The notes: generated by a model from the sequence alone, not told the origin. Positions 33,580 to 44,894 are shown, counted from the first letter of the stretch. The stretch: DNA of 64,000 bases from Pollenia angustigena (GCA_930367215.1 OV884056.1:319888709-319952708), one strand, 5' to 3'. Numbers and translations are program-made.

Positions 33580-34653
33580 AAAATATTAAAAGTTGTTTGC
33601 TTTAAGCAAAACAAGCATTTCAAAATTATTATCACTTAATTTATTTCTTCGAGGAGCGTCTACCACAAGCGCTTTACTGGAGCAGAGGATGGCAAAGGCG
33701 TATTATAAACATTTGCTTAAACTTTTTTTCAAGTCCTCGTCCATATTATGAAACATATGATGCAAAAAATTTTAGTTTGAGGGTGAAAGTGGAAAGACAA
33801 AAGTAAAGTTTTTTGTTTCTTCTGCAAACATGTTTTTGAGTTTGTTATTGAAACGAAGAAAAAACAAGGTATACAAAATACTTAAATACCGCGAAACAAT
33901 GTTTCCTTGCATGAAAACAAATGCAGTTTCAAAGAGAATTGAGTAATTGAGTAAAGAGATACAATTTTTTTTCATCTTCTTTTCGATATCAACTTTAAAC
34001 CTTAGATTAGTAGAAATTGTTGTTGTTAAATTTTTTCATCCGAATAAAATAATTATATTTGAATTGAGTGCATACTTTTTGCACTTAATCTGCGTTTAGT
34101 GATAGTGAACAAATTTACAATATCACTAATTATTTTTTTTAGTGGTAGTTAAATAAATAGCAATCATCACTAAAGCTGATAAAAAAGAGTGCAAACTAAT
34201 ATTTTTGGAGTTTTATTTAGTTATAGTGCACTGCTGATTTAAATCAATATTTAGTGCACTACCCCCAACAGTGCGAGGATTTTTTCTGTTGCCAGGTCAT
34301 CAGCTAACACATCCTGGCAAAGCTCAGCACTGAACATTCTGCAAAAATTTTATTTCCGAATTCCTAAGTTTCTTTTTTTGAACTGCATTTTAAGAATGTA
34401 TTGCTAGAAGCAAATATATTGTATGAAAAAATATTTTCTAAACCTTTTGTATATGAGACGAAACAAATAATTAAAAAAACAAAAAAATATGTTATAATAT
34501 CTTGTTACATCGGTTAATCGGTTAATCGACTGCAATTAACCGGTTTAATCGTTAATCGGAAAAAGTCAATGTTAAATTAACCGATCGTTTAATCGGGGAG
34601 TAATTGATAGGTTAACCGATTAACGGTTAACCGAATGAATACCCTCATATGTA

Positions 34654-35211
34654 CTGAATATATGCCCAATATTTAAATATAAAATATGTTGATTTAATAA
34701 TAATTTTATATGACTACATGTAAGACAGATATTTGTTATATATAGTTATTTAGTCGCGAGTACAGGGGAAGAAAAATTAATTGGTACACTCATCCTAACC
34801 CACCTCAACCCCCACCTACCTATACCATTTCTATGGTCTTTCCAAAAAAAATTTTTCAAAATGGTATGTTTCAGTTGAAGGCACCTAATCAGTCCCCCCC
34901 GCAACCATCCCACAGGAGCTCAAGTCGGATCCACGTCTTAGTTATGTAATGATATATATAAATATGTTTATGTATATATCACATAAGTTTACATATTATA
35001 TTATAACAATTTATGATCGGATCTACTTTTATTTACTACTTCGGCAAAAAGCCTAAAGCCTTTTGGTTTTTGAATTTTGAATTAATTCCTACTTAAAACA
35101 ACGATTCGTTTAAAACATTTTTGCGTAAATAAATGATATAAATTAATAAATATATATTAAATCAATTCGAAGTCTTAATTATTTGTCTCTCAAGCCCAAT
35201 TAACAACTTAC
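34654..35211 (-). other. Intronic stretch downstream of the exon
   Basis: Just 3' of the 35212 exon in gene orientation. It contains C-rich patches (near 34800 and 34895) and ordinary AT-rich sequence. The first bases after the exon read GTAAGTTG, a good 5' splice site. No other exon is visible. Confidence 0.4.
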
Positions 35212-35333
35212 CTTCTAAAGACCCCGTATATATTCTAGTAATATCATAATCCATGGGTCCGTCACTGGTTTCTATTTGTACATCACTGGTGAATACTGAC
35301 AAAGGATCCTGACGCAGCACCAAACGAAAATCC
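35212..35333 (-). CDS. Internal exon, ADAM10/Kuzbanian-type metalloprotease prodomain
   Basis: This 122-bp minus-strand segment is bounded by TTTTTAG before it and GTAAGTTG after it, both good splice signals, and is open in only one of its three frames. With phase 1 at both ends it encodes 40 whole codons, including DFRLVLRQDPLSVF, SDVQIETSDG and DYDITRIYTGSLE. That order (a basic R-L-x-L-R-x-D strand, an acidic VETS-like strand, then YD.S.IYTG) is the middle of the prodomain of ADAM10-class membrane metalloproteases, which shed Notch-pathway and other surface proteins. Flies have two such genes, kuz and Kul; I cannot decide which from 40 residues, though it differs from my recollection of kuz. 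No other exon of the gene is visible, implying flanking introns of at least 28 and 35 kb. Confidence 0.8.
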
Positions 35334-36955
35334 CTAAAAATATATTAAAACAAATACCAACAATAAGACAAATATGCCAGATATAATAAAGTAATATGAG
35401 TATGACGAGTTTTATAACTTTTTGAAAAGTTAAGAAACAATATTAAATAAATAATAAAAACAAAAAACAATATTGATAAAGTAAATACGATGAAACAATG
35501 GGAAAAAAAAGTTTAAAAAAACAAACAAATAAGTAAAAATGCTGAAGAAAAACAGGGACATGGGAGTGGAATACTTGGTAGAAAATATACGTAGACATGC
35601 TCATAAACAAGTTCAAATATCTGGGAGTGTATTTGTATAAAACATATATTAAATTTACACTTAGAGAAAATAAGCATAACGAAATACATACATGAACAGT
35701 CATAACAAAATTATTATTACCGCAATCGTTCAGGGTATAATAAAGTGGCCGCTATAAGGACCCAAGGTGAAGCACCCTCGTGTCGCACAGTGGATTATAT
35801 TTGGCTAAAAGTGACGATTCATTTAAAAGCTAAACATTATCCTTTAGTCATGTTTCAAATTAGGTAAAAAAAAAATAAAATTCTACATCAGTAACTGCCT
35901 AAGTTGCTTACTTCGTTGGCAGTGAACGGCCAAAGTAAAATAATTCTTAGAAATTTTGTGTACTGTGGTCAATTAAGAAATTTCGATTGCTAGTTTTTTG
36001 TATGAAGTCTTCTAAAAGTAAAAATATTATAGTGGAACGACCAACTTCAGGTATTTAAGTACCTTTTAAAACAATATCTGTGTTGAAAAATTTTTAGAAA
36101 ATATTTTTAATGGTTTTTTAGAGAGCTCCATAAAAGGTATATTTTGGATATATCTGTCTCTATCTAACTCGAGGTAGGACACAATTGAGTTATTAGAACC
36201 ATCGTATTCAGCGTGTCTAAATCTATTTGCTATAAATTTTTTTTTAGTTTTGTGTCTGTAATAGGAAGGCAATTAACCCTATAAAACCTAAAGCTTAAGT
36301 TATTTTTGATGACGGCTGGCAGTCAATAGTCAAACATCAATCTTCAAATTATTATCCTAATATTTTATACAACGTGTATCTACAATACATAAAACAATTC
36401 TAGGGCAGAAGGGACTGCCTGTGCTTAGACATTTTTTTCGTCCGTACTATTTTTTAGCACTTAAATGAACATATTATTTTTCGAAAGAATTTTCTGGAAA
36501 GATAATGAGATTATGACATGTTGCTCTCAAATTATAATAAAAGAATAACGAAACGTATATTAAGACGGGCTACGACATGTGAATCATTTCCCGTTAGGTG
36601 ACGAAGTCTGTGAAGGGCCAAGTTTAAAAGTCACTAAGATTCGCTAATTGTTTATAAGAAATGTTTGTACTTTATAAGAAGTGGGGAGACCGAAATTAAG
36701 CAACTATCTTGCGTTTTCCAGCTCAAAATTATCATACAATAGAAATGCGGTTCGTGTGACGTCATTTGTGACATGCGCAGAATATTTAAATTGTATTTTA
36801 TAGATGGCGTATTTTCTGTTTTTATCGTTCTTGTCATAAACGATGGTGAAAAGAATTCACATACCTGTTGTATTTATGTGATTAGCCAATGCTATTGTAA
36901 TTAATTTTAATTGCAAATTTAATGTACAATTTAATGTTAAAACAATTCTATAATA
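35334..36955. other. Intronic stretch upstream of the exon, no gene
   Basis: Short low-complexity frames only. A TGACGTCA site lies at 36757-36764. A GC-richer block near 35730-35815 has ordinary composition but no splice-bounded frame that I can support. Confidence 0.4.
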
Positions 36956-36959
36956 AGCT

Positions 36960-37330
36960 TCCTGGATGTAAGTTGATGTTTTCTATCAAGTTCCGTCGCC
37001 AACTGCCGCACGGTCTGCAAAGTATTTTTGTGACATAAAGGTTTCAATCAAATGCTTCTTTGTAAATACCATTACCTCGCTTCTTCAAATTATATCTTCA
37101 TTCAAAATTTAATATTAAGCTGATTAGTCACTCTCTCCGAAGAATTTTTCGCAGTAATCTATTGACAAATGCCAGAACCTTGTTGATGGTCTCTGTAGAT
37201 GTGAGTGATTTTTCGTCTTCATATTGAGCATTGCTTTTAAATAGTTAGACAAATATTCGTTTTCGAGCTGATTCTATTAGAACGCCAGATTTTATCATGG
37301 TTCACAAAATCAAACTTCGCCTTTTTTTAT
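36960..37330 (-). pseudogene. RTE-type LINE C-terminal fragment
   Basis: The minus strand reads LFKSNAQYEDEKSLTSTETI then NKVLAFVNRLLRKILR, which follows the RTE-group pattern (IFNSNVK..LLYG.ETW....I.K.Q.FVNRCLRKIL). The LLYGxE part is damaged and the W-P-I-S-N block after it is only faintly visible. A better version of the same region is at 63000-63100. Heavily decayed and isolated. Confidence 0.5.
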
Positions 37331-37883
37331 TTTGTACATCCATAAATGTGCCATCGTTTGCTGAATTTTGGTAAGTATACTAGTTAACTGAATCTTTGGT
37401 CTGGTCGTGCAGGTTATCTTGTCCCCGAATCAAGTAACCATTAAAAAAAATTTCTCTAACTGTATACTAAAAGCATAAGTATAAAGCGAAAAGTCAACAA
37501 TGAACGAATATCCAAACAACAAATATTCTTGCTTCTGTGAGTAGATATTTGAGTAAAAGTCGTATCTGATGACAGCACAAGTGTTGACAGTCTTAAATGT
37601 CAGCAATAATTGTGTCAGCATAAAAGACAAACACACACTAACACAGTTACTTCGATATGAAAAGCACAAACAACAAAAGAAAACTAAAAACGCATTTCAA
37701 TCTACTGTTTGCATAGAAAAATAAATACTCGAGGGACATTTTGTATTTTTCTTTTTTCATGATTTTTTTTTTAAGAAATGAAATGAAGCTACTCCCATGC
37801 ATCTCTTTTAATGTTCAAATGCCAAAAAAATTAATAAAAAGAAAATTCATATAAAAACTTTTTTTGCATTAGACGTATATACT
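37331..37883. other. No gene recognised
   Basis: AT-rich. A 79-codon minus-strand frame (37430-37669) has no recognisable domain. Confidence 0.35.
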
Positions 37884-38106
37884 AAGGCCCGTTTTCACAA
37901 CTAACCGATAGCTAAAAGTAGACTTTAACCGGCCTTATAAAAAGTGTTCCATTAATAATATTTTACTTTAACCTAAAGGGAGCGATAAAGTTAATTAAGG
38001 TTCATCCTACCTGGTAGGTTAAAGTAAAGTTGCAATAATGGAACACTTTTTATACGGCCGATAAAATCCTACCTTTAGCTATCGGTAAGTTGTGAAAACG
38101 GGCCTA
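37884..38106. mobile_element. Palindromic MITE with GGCCCGTTTTCACAACT ends
   Basis: GGCCCGTTTTCACAACT at 37886 is inverted at 38088-38104. The pairing continues through TAGCTAAA and TAAAAAGTGTTCCATTA into a central CTACCTGGTAGG. Essentially the whole 220 bp folds back on itself. A fragment with the same centre lies at 52258-52395. The flanks give no clear duplication. Confidence 0.75.
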
Positions 38107-38379
38107 AATATATTTTAATTGTTTTTATTAGGAAATTATTATTAAATAAAATACAGAACAATTTAAGGGTTTTTACTTTAAAATAAGTCACCCAGAACAA
38201 ATATTGGTAATTTAGTACTGATTTATATAACATGGGACGGACGGTCACCGTCAGTGCTGCCAAAACTTTTTGAGAAAAAAATGCTAGATTTTATTAAAAA
38301 ACATGCCTAAAAATGGTAAATAAATGCTAAAAAAAATATATATAAAAAATAAAGAAAAAACTTCATTAAAGTAAGGGCC

Positions 38380-38700
38380 GCAAGCACATTTTTTATAATA
38401 TGTTGAATTTTTTCCTTTAGCTTTCGCGACGAGGTGTCAAATTGCCTTTTACAAAGGTTTGTCAGATAATCGAAAGGTGCAGTTGAACTGTGTGCAGCTC
38501 ATAAACTTATTACTGCCTCTGCTGAAAGTTGTAACAAATTCTTTTAAAAGGGACTGGATGGATTTTAGTTATGCCCGTAGCATTTTTGTGCTTCCTTGTT
38601 GTTCCAGGCCACTAAATTTAGAATCGCATTTTCAATAATTTCAAAAGGTTTTTCATCTGTTTCTTTTACATATTCATTTAACTTTAACAGCCAATCCCAC
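38380..38700 (-). pseudogene. hAT-like transposase fragment, decayed
   Basis: The minus strand reads DWLLKLNEYVKETDEKPFEI and AILNLVAWNNKEAQKC, then in another frame AEAVISL, AHSSTAPFDYLTNLCKRQF and IQHIIKNVLAAL. The last two blocks resemble an N-terminal segment of hAT-related proteins (AE...AEHN...AD.L..LCK..F...KI......K....IKNVLA). The fragment stops where the hairpin element at 38695 is inserted. Confidence 0.42.
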
Positions 38701-38819
38701 GATGTCACACGTTAACGTTCGCATAGAAAATTACATTTAAAACAAAAACAATTTCTAAAATTTGTTTTTGTTTTTAAATGTTATTTTCTATGCGAACGTT
38801 AACGTGTGACATCGTGGGA
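38695..38819. repeat. Near-perfect hairpin element, copy 2
   Basis: TCCCACGATGTCACACGTTA at 38695 is exactly inverted at 38819. The arms continue through ACGTTCGCATAGAAAA into the shared core TTACATTTAAAACAAAAACA and its complement. About 58 bp per arm with very few mismatches and a loop of a few bases. Outer arms match copy 3, not copy 1. Confidence 0.88.
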
Positions 38820-39109
38820 CAGGGTGTAAGTGTTTTAGCCAACCCGTATGAAACTTTTTGAAAAGGTTTTACTAATTTTTGAAATTTGTTTCTTTTTTTG
38901 ATTTTATTTCAGTTTATTTCTATCCACATAAATAAAGATGGTCTAAGGTTACAGGTGTCTGGGTAAATACCGGGAATATTCCTTTAATGTGAATTTATTT
39001 GGGCATTAAGAAAACACAAATGAATATGGCAATCATTAACTTTCAATAAAATTAATTTAGTCTTAAATTACTTTTCGTTTTTTTTAAACCGTCGTTAAAT
39101 ACTAGAGTT
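38820..39109. other. No gene recognised
   Basis: AT-rich sequence with no named feature. Confidence 0.35.
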
Positions 39110-39260
39110 GTATACTGATTAAGAATAATTCGATTAATCGATCCAACAAAACAAAATCTTGTTCGAATAATTTTAAAATGACGATTCTAGAATAACGAAT
39201 ACATCGAGCAATATTTATTTATAAAAAATAAATCAAATAGAAGCTTAGCGTTTTTCAGTC
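39110..39260 (+). repeat. Dispersed repeat (TTGTTCGAATAATTTTAAAA), copy 1
   Basis: Shares TTGTTCGAATAATTTTAAAA, TAGAATAACGAAT, TATCGAGCAATATTTAT-like and AGCTTAGCGTTTTT blocks with 42160-42262 in the same orientation. This copy also has an upstream ATTCGATTAATCGAT part. Noncoding. Confidence 0.6.
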
Positions 39261-39391
39261 ATTCATTTTATTTATTCAAATAATATTTACAATTACATCT
39301 TAAAGTTCTATGAAAATAGTTCAAGTTTTGTACTTTTTCTTCTTAAAAATTTATAGTTATATACAAAATTATATATATATATATATCGATA

Positions 39392-39765
39392 CCTTCCCGT
39401 AAGAATGTATTAAGCGACATTTCTAAAATTGTGTAGGAAACGAAAAAAACGTTTCATTTAGTTATTTATTTTTCGGATTTTATTGAAAGAAACATATTTG
39501 GAAAGCGATTTTCAGAATACAAAACATATTTAAAAATGTGGCTTAGCATAGTTTCTTTGGCGGATAATACAAATTACAGGGTGCAACATTATTCCAGTGA
39601 GAAAACTTGACGGTTGATACAATTTTATTTTCACTCTAGTTTCCTTTGCATCCATGATAGGGCAGCGAAACCCAGGCCAAAATATGGCGCTTAACTGCTA
39701 GTATAGTTCCACATCTAAAAGTCATTTTCGAAAAAAGTGTCGCTTAATACATTCTTACGGGAAAG
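39392..39765. mobile_element. MITE with CYTTCCCGTAAGAATGTATT ends
   Basis: CCTTCCCGTAAGAATGTATT followed by AAGCGACA at 39392 is inverted at 39738-39765 with one mismatch. Both sides are flanked by TATCGATA (39384-39391 and 39766-39773). Because that word is its own complement, it could be an 8-bp duplication or part of the inverted repeat around a TA target. No gene inside. Confidence 0.75.
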
Positions 39766-39884
39766 TATCGATATGTACATTTTTATAGTTATATTGTAGG
39801 CAAAAATTTAAAAAACCTATTAAAATATTTTCTAAATTTTATAAAAACACCTATTAACTACTTACTAGCTACTTAGACTGATGC

Positions 39885-42150
39885 TGACTCATTAATTTAA
39901 GGGTTTTCAGATCCAGGACATCTTTCATAAAAGTTTGTAGTGAGTTTATTTATTCTTGAAAAGCTAGATCAGTATCAGATATTGCATAAAGTCGCACTGT
40001 TGAGTAGTGCCAAGAAAGGTTGTATATAAATTTTAATAATTTATTTTGTGAAATTTGAAGTACATATGTTAATATGACCAGTGGCGCTATTTGCATACAT
40101 AGGAGCAGCATAAAATATTATGGCTTAGAAGATTAGCTTAAAAATAAGTTTTTTATTTTCAATATTCAGGGCAGAGCTTCTGTTGAGAAAAGGATATAGT
40201 ATTCGGGTGAAAATATTTACCCTGTTTATTATGTTCTGTATATGTTCCTTAAATTTTAGTTTTGGGTTAAGAAATTCTCCTACACACAGAAAAAAATCAA
40301 TGTAAATTCGGTCAAAACAAGGTTGATTTTACATTTTTCAGTAGTGATTTTGCTTCATTGTTGTTTCATGTTAATTTAACATGATTTTACAATAACTTGC
40401 GACCAACATTTTTTATTCTTTTAAAATAACTATAATTCATGTTAATTTAACATTGCAGTAAAGTTAGAGCAAAATGTCATTTATATTGAAAGAACAATCC
40501 GCATCACGTTGAATGAAAGTTATATCAAGTTGAAACAACGTAGAATCAAATTGGTTGGAGTGTGATATAACAGTGTGAAGACAACATATGCATTTATTTA
40601 AGAATAATTCAAAACACTTACGCCTGTAATACATGTTTCACTTATTTTGTATCTCCTTTGTTAACAAAAGCATCAGCAGAATCGCCCGATATGGGTTTCG
40701 TCATCATTCTTCTTTAAAAACTTGATGTACTATTTAACTTAATAATTTTAATTAAAAGAATACGGGAATTGTCTTCTTTTTATAACATATTTTAAACATA
40801 AAAATAAAAAAATTTACATACTTAAGTATGTATGCATGTTAATTTAACAAGATAAACTTTTGATTTTAATATAAAACAGGTTTTTATGGATTCAATATTT
40901 AACAATGTTATTTTAACAGTGAACAATATTAAATCAACGTGATTTAAGGTTATTTTAATGTTTTTCATTTAAAATTAATATGAACTAATGCTTAATTTAA
41001 ATAAAGGGCATACTTTTTCGCCATGTTATTTTAACATTGGGTATTTTTTTCTGTGTGTAGGTACTTTACTTTTGACTCCCATTGTACCTCTGTATTAAGA
41101 AAAATAATGTTGCGTTGGGGAATAAGGCAATTTTTGATTTTTCTTGTAAAATATATTGCTTGAGTTTTATTACCATTCAAAGTTATTTTCCATTTATTAA
41201 AATAATTAGTTAATTTTTCTAGGTCTCTTTGTAAATATAAAATAATATATTCTGATAGTTCACCTGAACACAGTATTGCCGTGTCGTCAGCAAACACTGA
41301 CATGGTGCAATTTTCAAGATGTGGAAGATCTGACGTATACAAGTTGTTTAAGATAGGTGACAAGCAAGATCCCTGTGGACAACCCGCGGGTATATCAACA
41401 TTTTCAGAACATGAAGAACCTAAAAAAACATTAAATGAACGCATAGACAAAAAGCTATTTATTATTTTTATAAGGAAAGTGGGAACATTGTATGCAATCA
41501 TTTTATAAATACGGCCGTCATGCCATACGGTATCAAAGGCTGCTTTTACCTCGAGTAGTACCATTCCGGTTGACTTTTGAAGATTAAAGTTGTTAATACC
41601 AAATTTCTAATTCGTACCAAAGATTGTACAGTATTATGATGCCTGCGAAAGCCAAATTGATGGTGAGGAAAAATATCATTGGATTCAATAAATAACAATA
41701 ATTTATCATTTATAATTTTTCAAAAATTGTACCTATAGATGATAATAAGCTGATTGGGCGATAAGATAACGGATCATCTGCAGGCTTGTTTGGCTTTCGT
41801 ATTGGAATAATGTTTGCTCTTTTAAAATCGCGTGGAAAATAGCCTTGTTTTAAACATGAGTTTAAAATAACCGATAAATATTTCAGAGATTTTTTTGAGA
41901 GATGTTTAAGACATCTATTTCCTATTCCATCGACTCCGACAAGCGTTTCTTTGTTCTATCACTTCTATAAACAAAATAATCCGTATCTTTTAATGAAATA
42001 TTTGGTTTTAGCCATGTCTCCGACACCAAACAAACATCTATGTTGTGTTTTTTTAGGAACCGAAACAGTTCTAAGCTTTTGTTTCGAATGCCTCTAGCAT
42101 TCCAAGATATAATTTTAAGTACATCAGTCATTATGCAAGAAATTTTCATG
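39885..42150 (-). pseudogene. jockey-group LINE, deleted and interrupted
   Basis: Minus strand, 5' end near 42150. First an endonuclease start (LKIISWNARGIRN, VCLVSETW) breaks off after ~55 residues, then jumps to the start of the RT (VGVDGIGNRCLKHL, IPIRKPNKPADDPLSYRPIS). A 177-codon stretch (41031-41564) follows with LEVKAAFDTVWHD, AGCPQGSCLSPI and FADDTAIL. The coding line is then interrupted by a MITE (40283-41057) and resumes NPKLKFKEHIQNIINRV, LYPFLNRSSALNI and ends near 39885. The motif-A aspartate reads E in LEVKAAFD. Most of the endonuclease is deleted, so the copy is dead. Confidence 0.8.
40283..41057. mobile_element. TA-flanked MITE inside a LINE, with palindrome array
   Basis: Termini CACACAGAAAAAAAT at 40283 and its inverse at 41043-41057, each flanked by TA (40281-40282, 41058-41059). 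Taking the element and one TA out rejoins the surrounding LINE in frame at a KYLGEF junction, proving both boundaries. The interior has about six copies of a CATGTTAATTTAACATG-like palindrome (first at 40368-40384). No transposase. Confidence 0.9.
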
Positions 42151-42159
42151 CGAGGTTTG

Positions 42160-42262
42160 TTCGAATAATTTTAAAATTAAGATTTTAGAATAACGAATAA
42201 ATCGATTTATCGAGCAATATTTATGTATTTAAAAAATAAATCAAATAAAGCTTAGCGTTTTT
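42160..42262 (+). repeat. Dispersed repeat (TTGTTCGAATAATTTTAAAA), copy 2
   Basis: Starts directly at the 5' edge of the LINE and matches 39172-39262 at roughly nine in ten positions, with an extra ATCGATTTATCGAG-like insertion. It lacks the upstream part present in copy 1. Confidence 0.6.
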
Positions 42263-42582
42263 AGTGATTTTATTAAACAAAGTGTAGGAAAGTTAAAAAT
42301 ATTGTTGCCATAGCCCTGATTGTAATAAATCTCAATGTTTAGTGAGCGAAATCCGTGTTGAGAACTCACTCATAGTATTTCAAAACTGTATTTAATGTTC
42401 TTATTAAGCAAATCAAACGTTTAAAATTTTTTAATCTCGGGTGAATGATTAAGAAATAAGCAAAATATAAACGATTGATTTTTATAAATTATCATGAAAG
42501 TAGAAAATGTTGTTATTGTCTTATATATATTATTTAATTATATTTCATTTACCATTTGCGTAATTGTCACAATATTACCATT

Positions 42583-43380
42583 AACAAGTTAGAGTGCTAT
42601 ATTCGACTGTGCCGAATCTTTGATACCCTCCACCGACAGTTCGAATGTTTAAGGAGTAATATCTGTATGATGTATTATTATCTTAAACTGTGACGATTTG
42701 TTATTAATTATGGATTTAGGCGACTAAACTGTTTTCCGGTAGTAGGGTTTATATGGGGCCTAGGGTAAATTATGGACCGATCTTCTCGAAACTTAACAGT
42801 TTAATTTCTAGTCCTATGTAACTGTGACTTGCCAAAATTTGTAATGATAGCGTTGTTAGTTAGGGTTTTAGGCTTAATATACTGTTTTCCGGGAGTAGGG
42901 CTTATATGGGGCCTAGGGTAAATTATTGACGGATCTTCACGAAATTTCACAGCGTGATTTCCAGTTGAATAAAACGAATTGTTACGAAATCTTATATCAT
43001 TCTGTGCATTTTTCCACCATTTATGTTAGTTTTTGTAACAAAATTATCAATTTTTTTTAGGTGGTGGTTCCACATTTTGATTTATAGCTCAGATCCTATT
43101 GAACCGATTGTGCTGAATTTCAATCCCAAACTGCTTAGGATAACTACAAGCAATTTGACACCAAGTTTGTTGATTTCTTTTGAGTTTTTCGAAAGTGAGC
43201 GTGTTTTCAACAGACGGACAGACGGACAGACGGACAGACAGACGGACATGGCTAAATCGACTTAAAATTACTCAAGGACCCAGAATATTTATAGGGTCTG
43301 AGATGAATAGTAAAAAAGTTTCACACGGAATGACAAACTGAATATACCCTCTTCACAACTAATTGTGGTGGAGGTTATAA
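42583..43380 (+). mobile_element. mini-me/DINE-like element, copy D
   Basis: Starts AACAAGTTAGAGTGCTATA. The terminal hairpin has one change (ATTCGACTGTGCCGAAT). Two units of the ~153-bp repeat follow, then a long (GTCY)-type tract in complement (GACGGACAGACGGACAGACG near 43214), the GGACCCAGAATAT core and the terminal ACTAATTGTGGTGG palindrome. Closest to copy C in sequence but with fewer tandem units. Confidence 0.8.
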
Positions 43381-43384
43381 AAAC

Positions 43385-44575
43385 GATGAGATAATCCAAA
43401 GACACAAAAAATGCCGAGCTGGGTCCAATGGAAAAATACATCAAGAGAGACAGCGACTGTTCTATAGAAGAAATTGTATGCAAAAATTTGGCTGAAGGTG
43501 GCATGTCAGCAAATGCACTTGAAAAATCCAAAGTAATATCTGATTATTTAAGAAATAAGGGTAAGTAATACAACGATATAGAGTTTTATTGAAACAAAAG
43601 AAGTCGTACAGATTTGAAAAAAAAAAATAAAAAAGAAAATAAAAGACTTTCCATAGTTGTAGATGAACGAACGGATGTATCTTATTTAAAATACGTTTAT
43701 GTTTCTGTTCACATATACGACCCAAAATTCAGCTTATTTGAGTCCAGTTAATTTTGTCTCGAATTTATTAAAACAAAAGGAACCGCTCAAAATATTCATT
43801 CTTCAATTAATAAGAATTAAATGAGTTTGAAATTCAAATTGATAAACATATTTTGTGTTTTACCCATGATGGCGCAGCGTTAATGACGTAATACGGAGAT
43901 AATTTGCTTCCTGAATCGCAGTTAAATATACATAAACGATGCAACTCATGTATCTGTAACGGGCACTTAATACGTAACAAAATGAGATTCCGTTTAGGGA
44001 GCGAGGATGACGCAAGCGATGATGATGATGAACTTAGTGGTAACGAATATGAATTTGATAATGGATATCAATGTTTACCCAGAATATTGTAAGTAAACTA
44101 CGGAAATATGTGAAACTTTTAAACAAATCCATCGAAAAATAACAAAAACTGCAGACTTACGTTTGTCAAGAAGGAAATGCAGTTCGCCTTATTCATTAGG
44201 TGAAACAGATAAATGTTTAACATTACAAAAAATTCTGGATAACATCGTTGGAATTCAAAAATAATTCTTCAGTAATTACTTTGGGCTTTACGCCATTAAT
44301 GGAATTAAAAAAGGCTAGGAAAAGATACTACATACATCCAAAATAGAATAAGAGGGAGTTATTAAGTTTCTTATAAATTACTTACTAAAACGTTTTAAAA
44401 AAAATAATAAATGAGAAAAGTATAAAGGTTTTGAATACTTTAATTATATTTTTAAATTCTGGAAATTTTCTGAGGATGAATGTTTTTTAAAAAATTCTCC
44501 TAAAAGTAAAACTAAAAAATATGCAAATGAACTGTACTTAGGGTTCCCAACTGTTTTTGTTGCAATTAAATTACA
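43385..44575 (+). pseudogene. hAT transposase pseudogene
   Basis: Plus strand, several frames in order. EKYIKRDSDCSIEEIVCKNL and MSANALEKSKVISDYLRNKG give the N-terminal part. KRLSIVVDERTDVSYLKYVY holds the first catalytic aspartate of the hAT DDE core. THDGAALMT and YGDNLLPESQLNIHKRCN follow, then an acidic insert (43980-44060, DASDDDDELSGNEYEFDNG). Last come ETFKQIHRKITKT and LTLQKILDNIVG, and YLGFPTVFVA near the end. Stops and frameshifts are frequent. The C-terminal SER dimerisation motif is not found before the CACTA-like element begins at 44583. Confidence 0.72.
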
Positions 44576-44894
44576 TTGATTACACTACGTGACAATTTTT
44601 TGACCAAATGAATTTGACACCTAATCTTTATGTAAAATTGTCCGCTGAATCCGAATATGGAAGTCAGAATTGTCAAAAGTAGAACAGTTTTCGAGATATT
44701 CCAAAATAACCGTTATTTGTGTTTTTAAAAAAGATGCTGTGACTGAAATTCAAATTTCCATAAAATAAAATTTTAGCCTATTTCAATACGAATATTTTGT
44801 GCCCAATAGGAACCAGATCGGTGCAAAAATTAAAAAAGTTACAGAAGATTAATTGCATTAACCCACAACAAATAAATATACAAAGCTAAATTTT

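Larger units (their letters stand above)
31866..34273. mobile_element. Inner hAT-like element, perfect 8-bp duplication
   Basis: Flanked by CGAGGATT at 31858-31865 and 34274-34281. The ends are CATAGATGGGGGTAGTGCAC on the left and the inverse of CACTGTTGGGGGTAGTGCAC on the right. Subterminal TTAGTGATAGTG and TTTGCACT words recur on both sides. It sits inside the 31559 element and itself contains a hairpin element (32155-32281) and mini-me copy C. No transposase remains. Confidence 0.8.
31559..34645. mobile_element. Outer hAT-like MITE, split by later insertions
   Basis: AGGGTATTCATT at 31561 is matched by AATGAATACCCT ending at 34645. Both termini lead into arrays of GGTTAATCGG/GTTAACCG words. 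Flanks are TATATGTA (31551-31558) and CATATGTA (34646-34653), an 8-bp duplication with one mismatch. Removing the inner element (31866-34273 plus one duplication) leaves a ~670-bp non-autonomous element. hAT membership is inferred from the duplication length. Confidence 0.65.

Noticed and set aside
39110..42262. Interpretation as a pair of LTRs
   Set aside because: Repeats are ~90 bp and unequal, without TG...CA ends, primer site or gag-pol between; the interior is a LINE.
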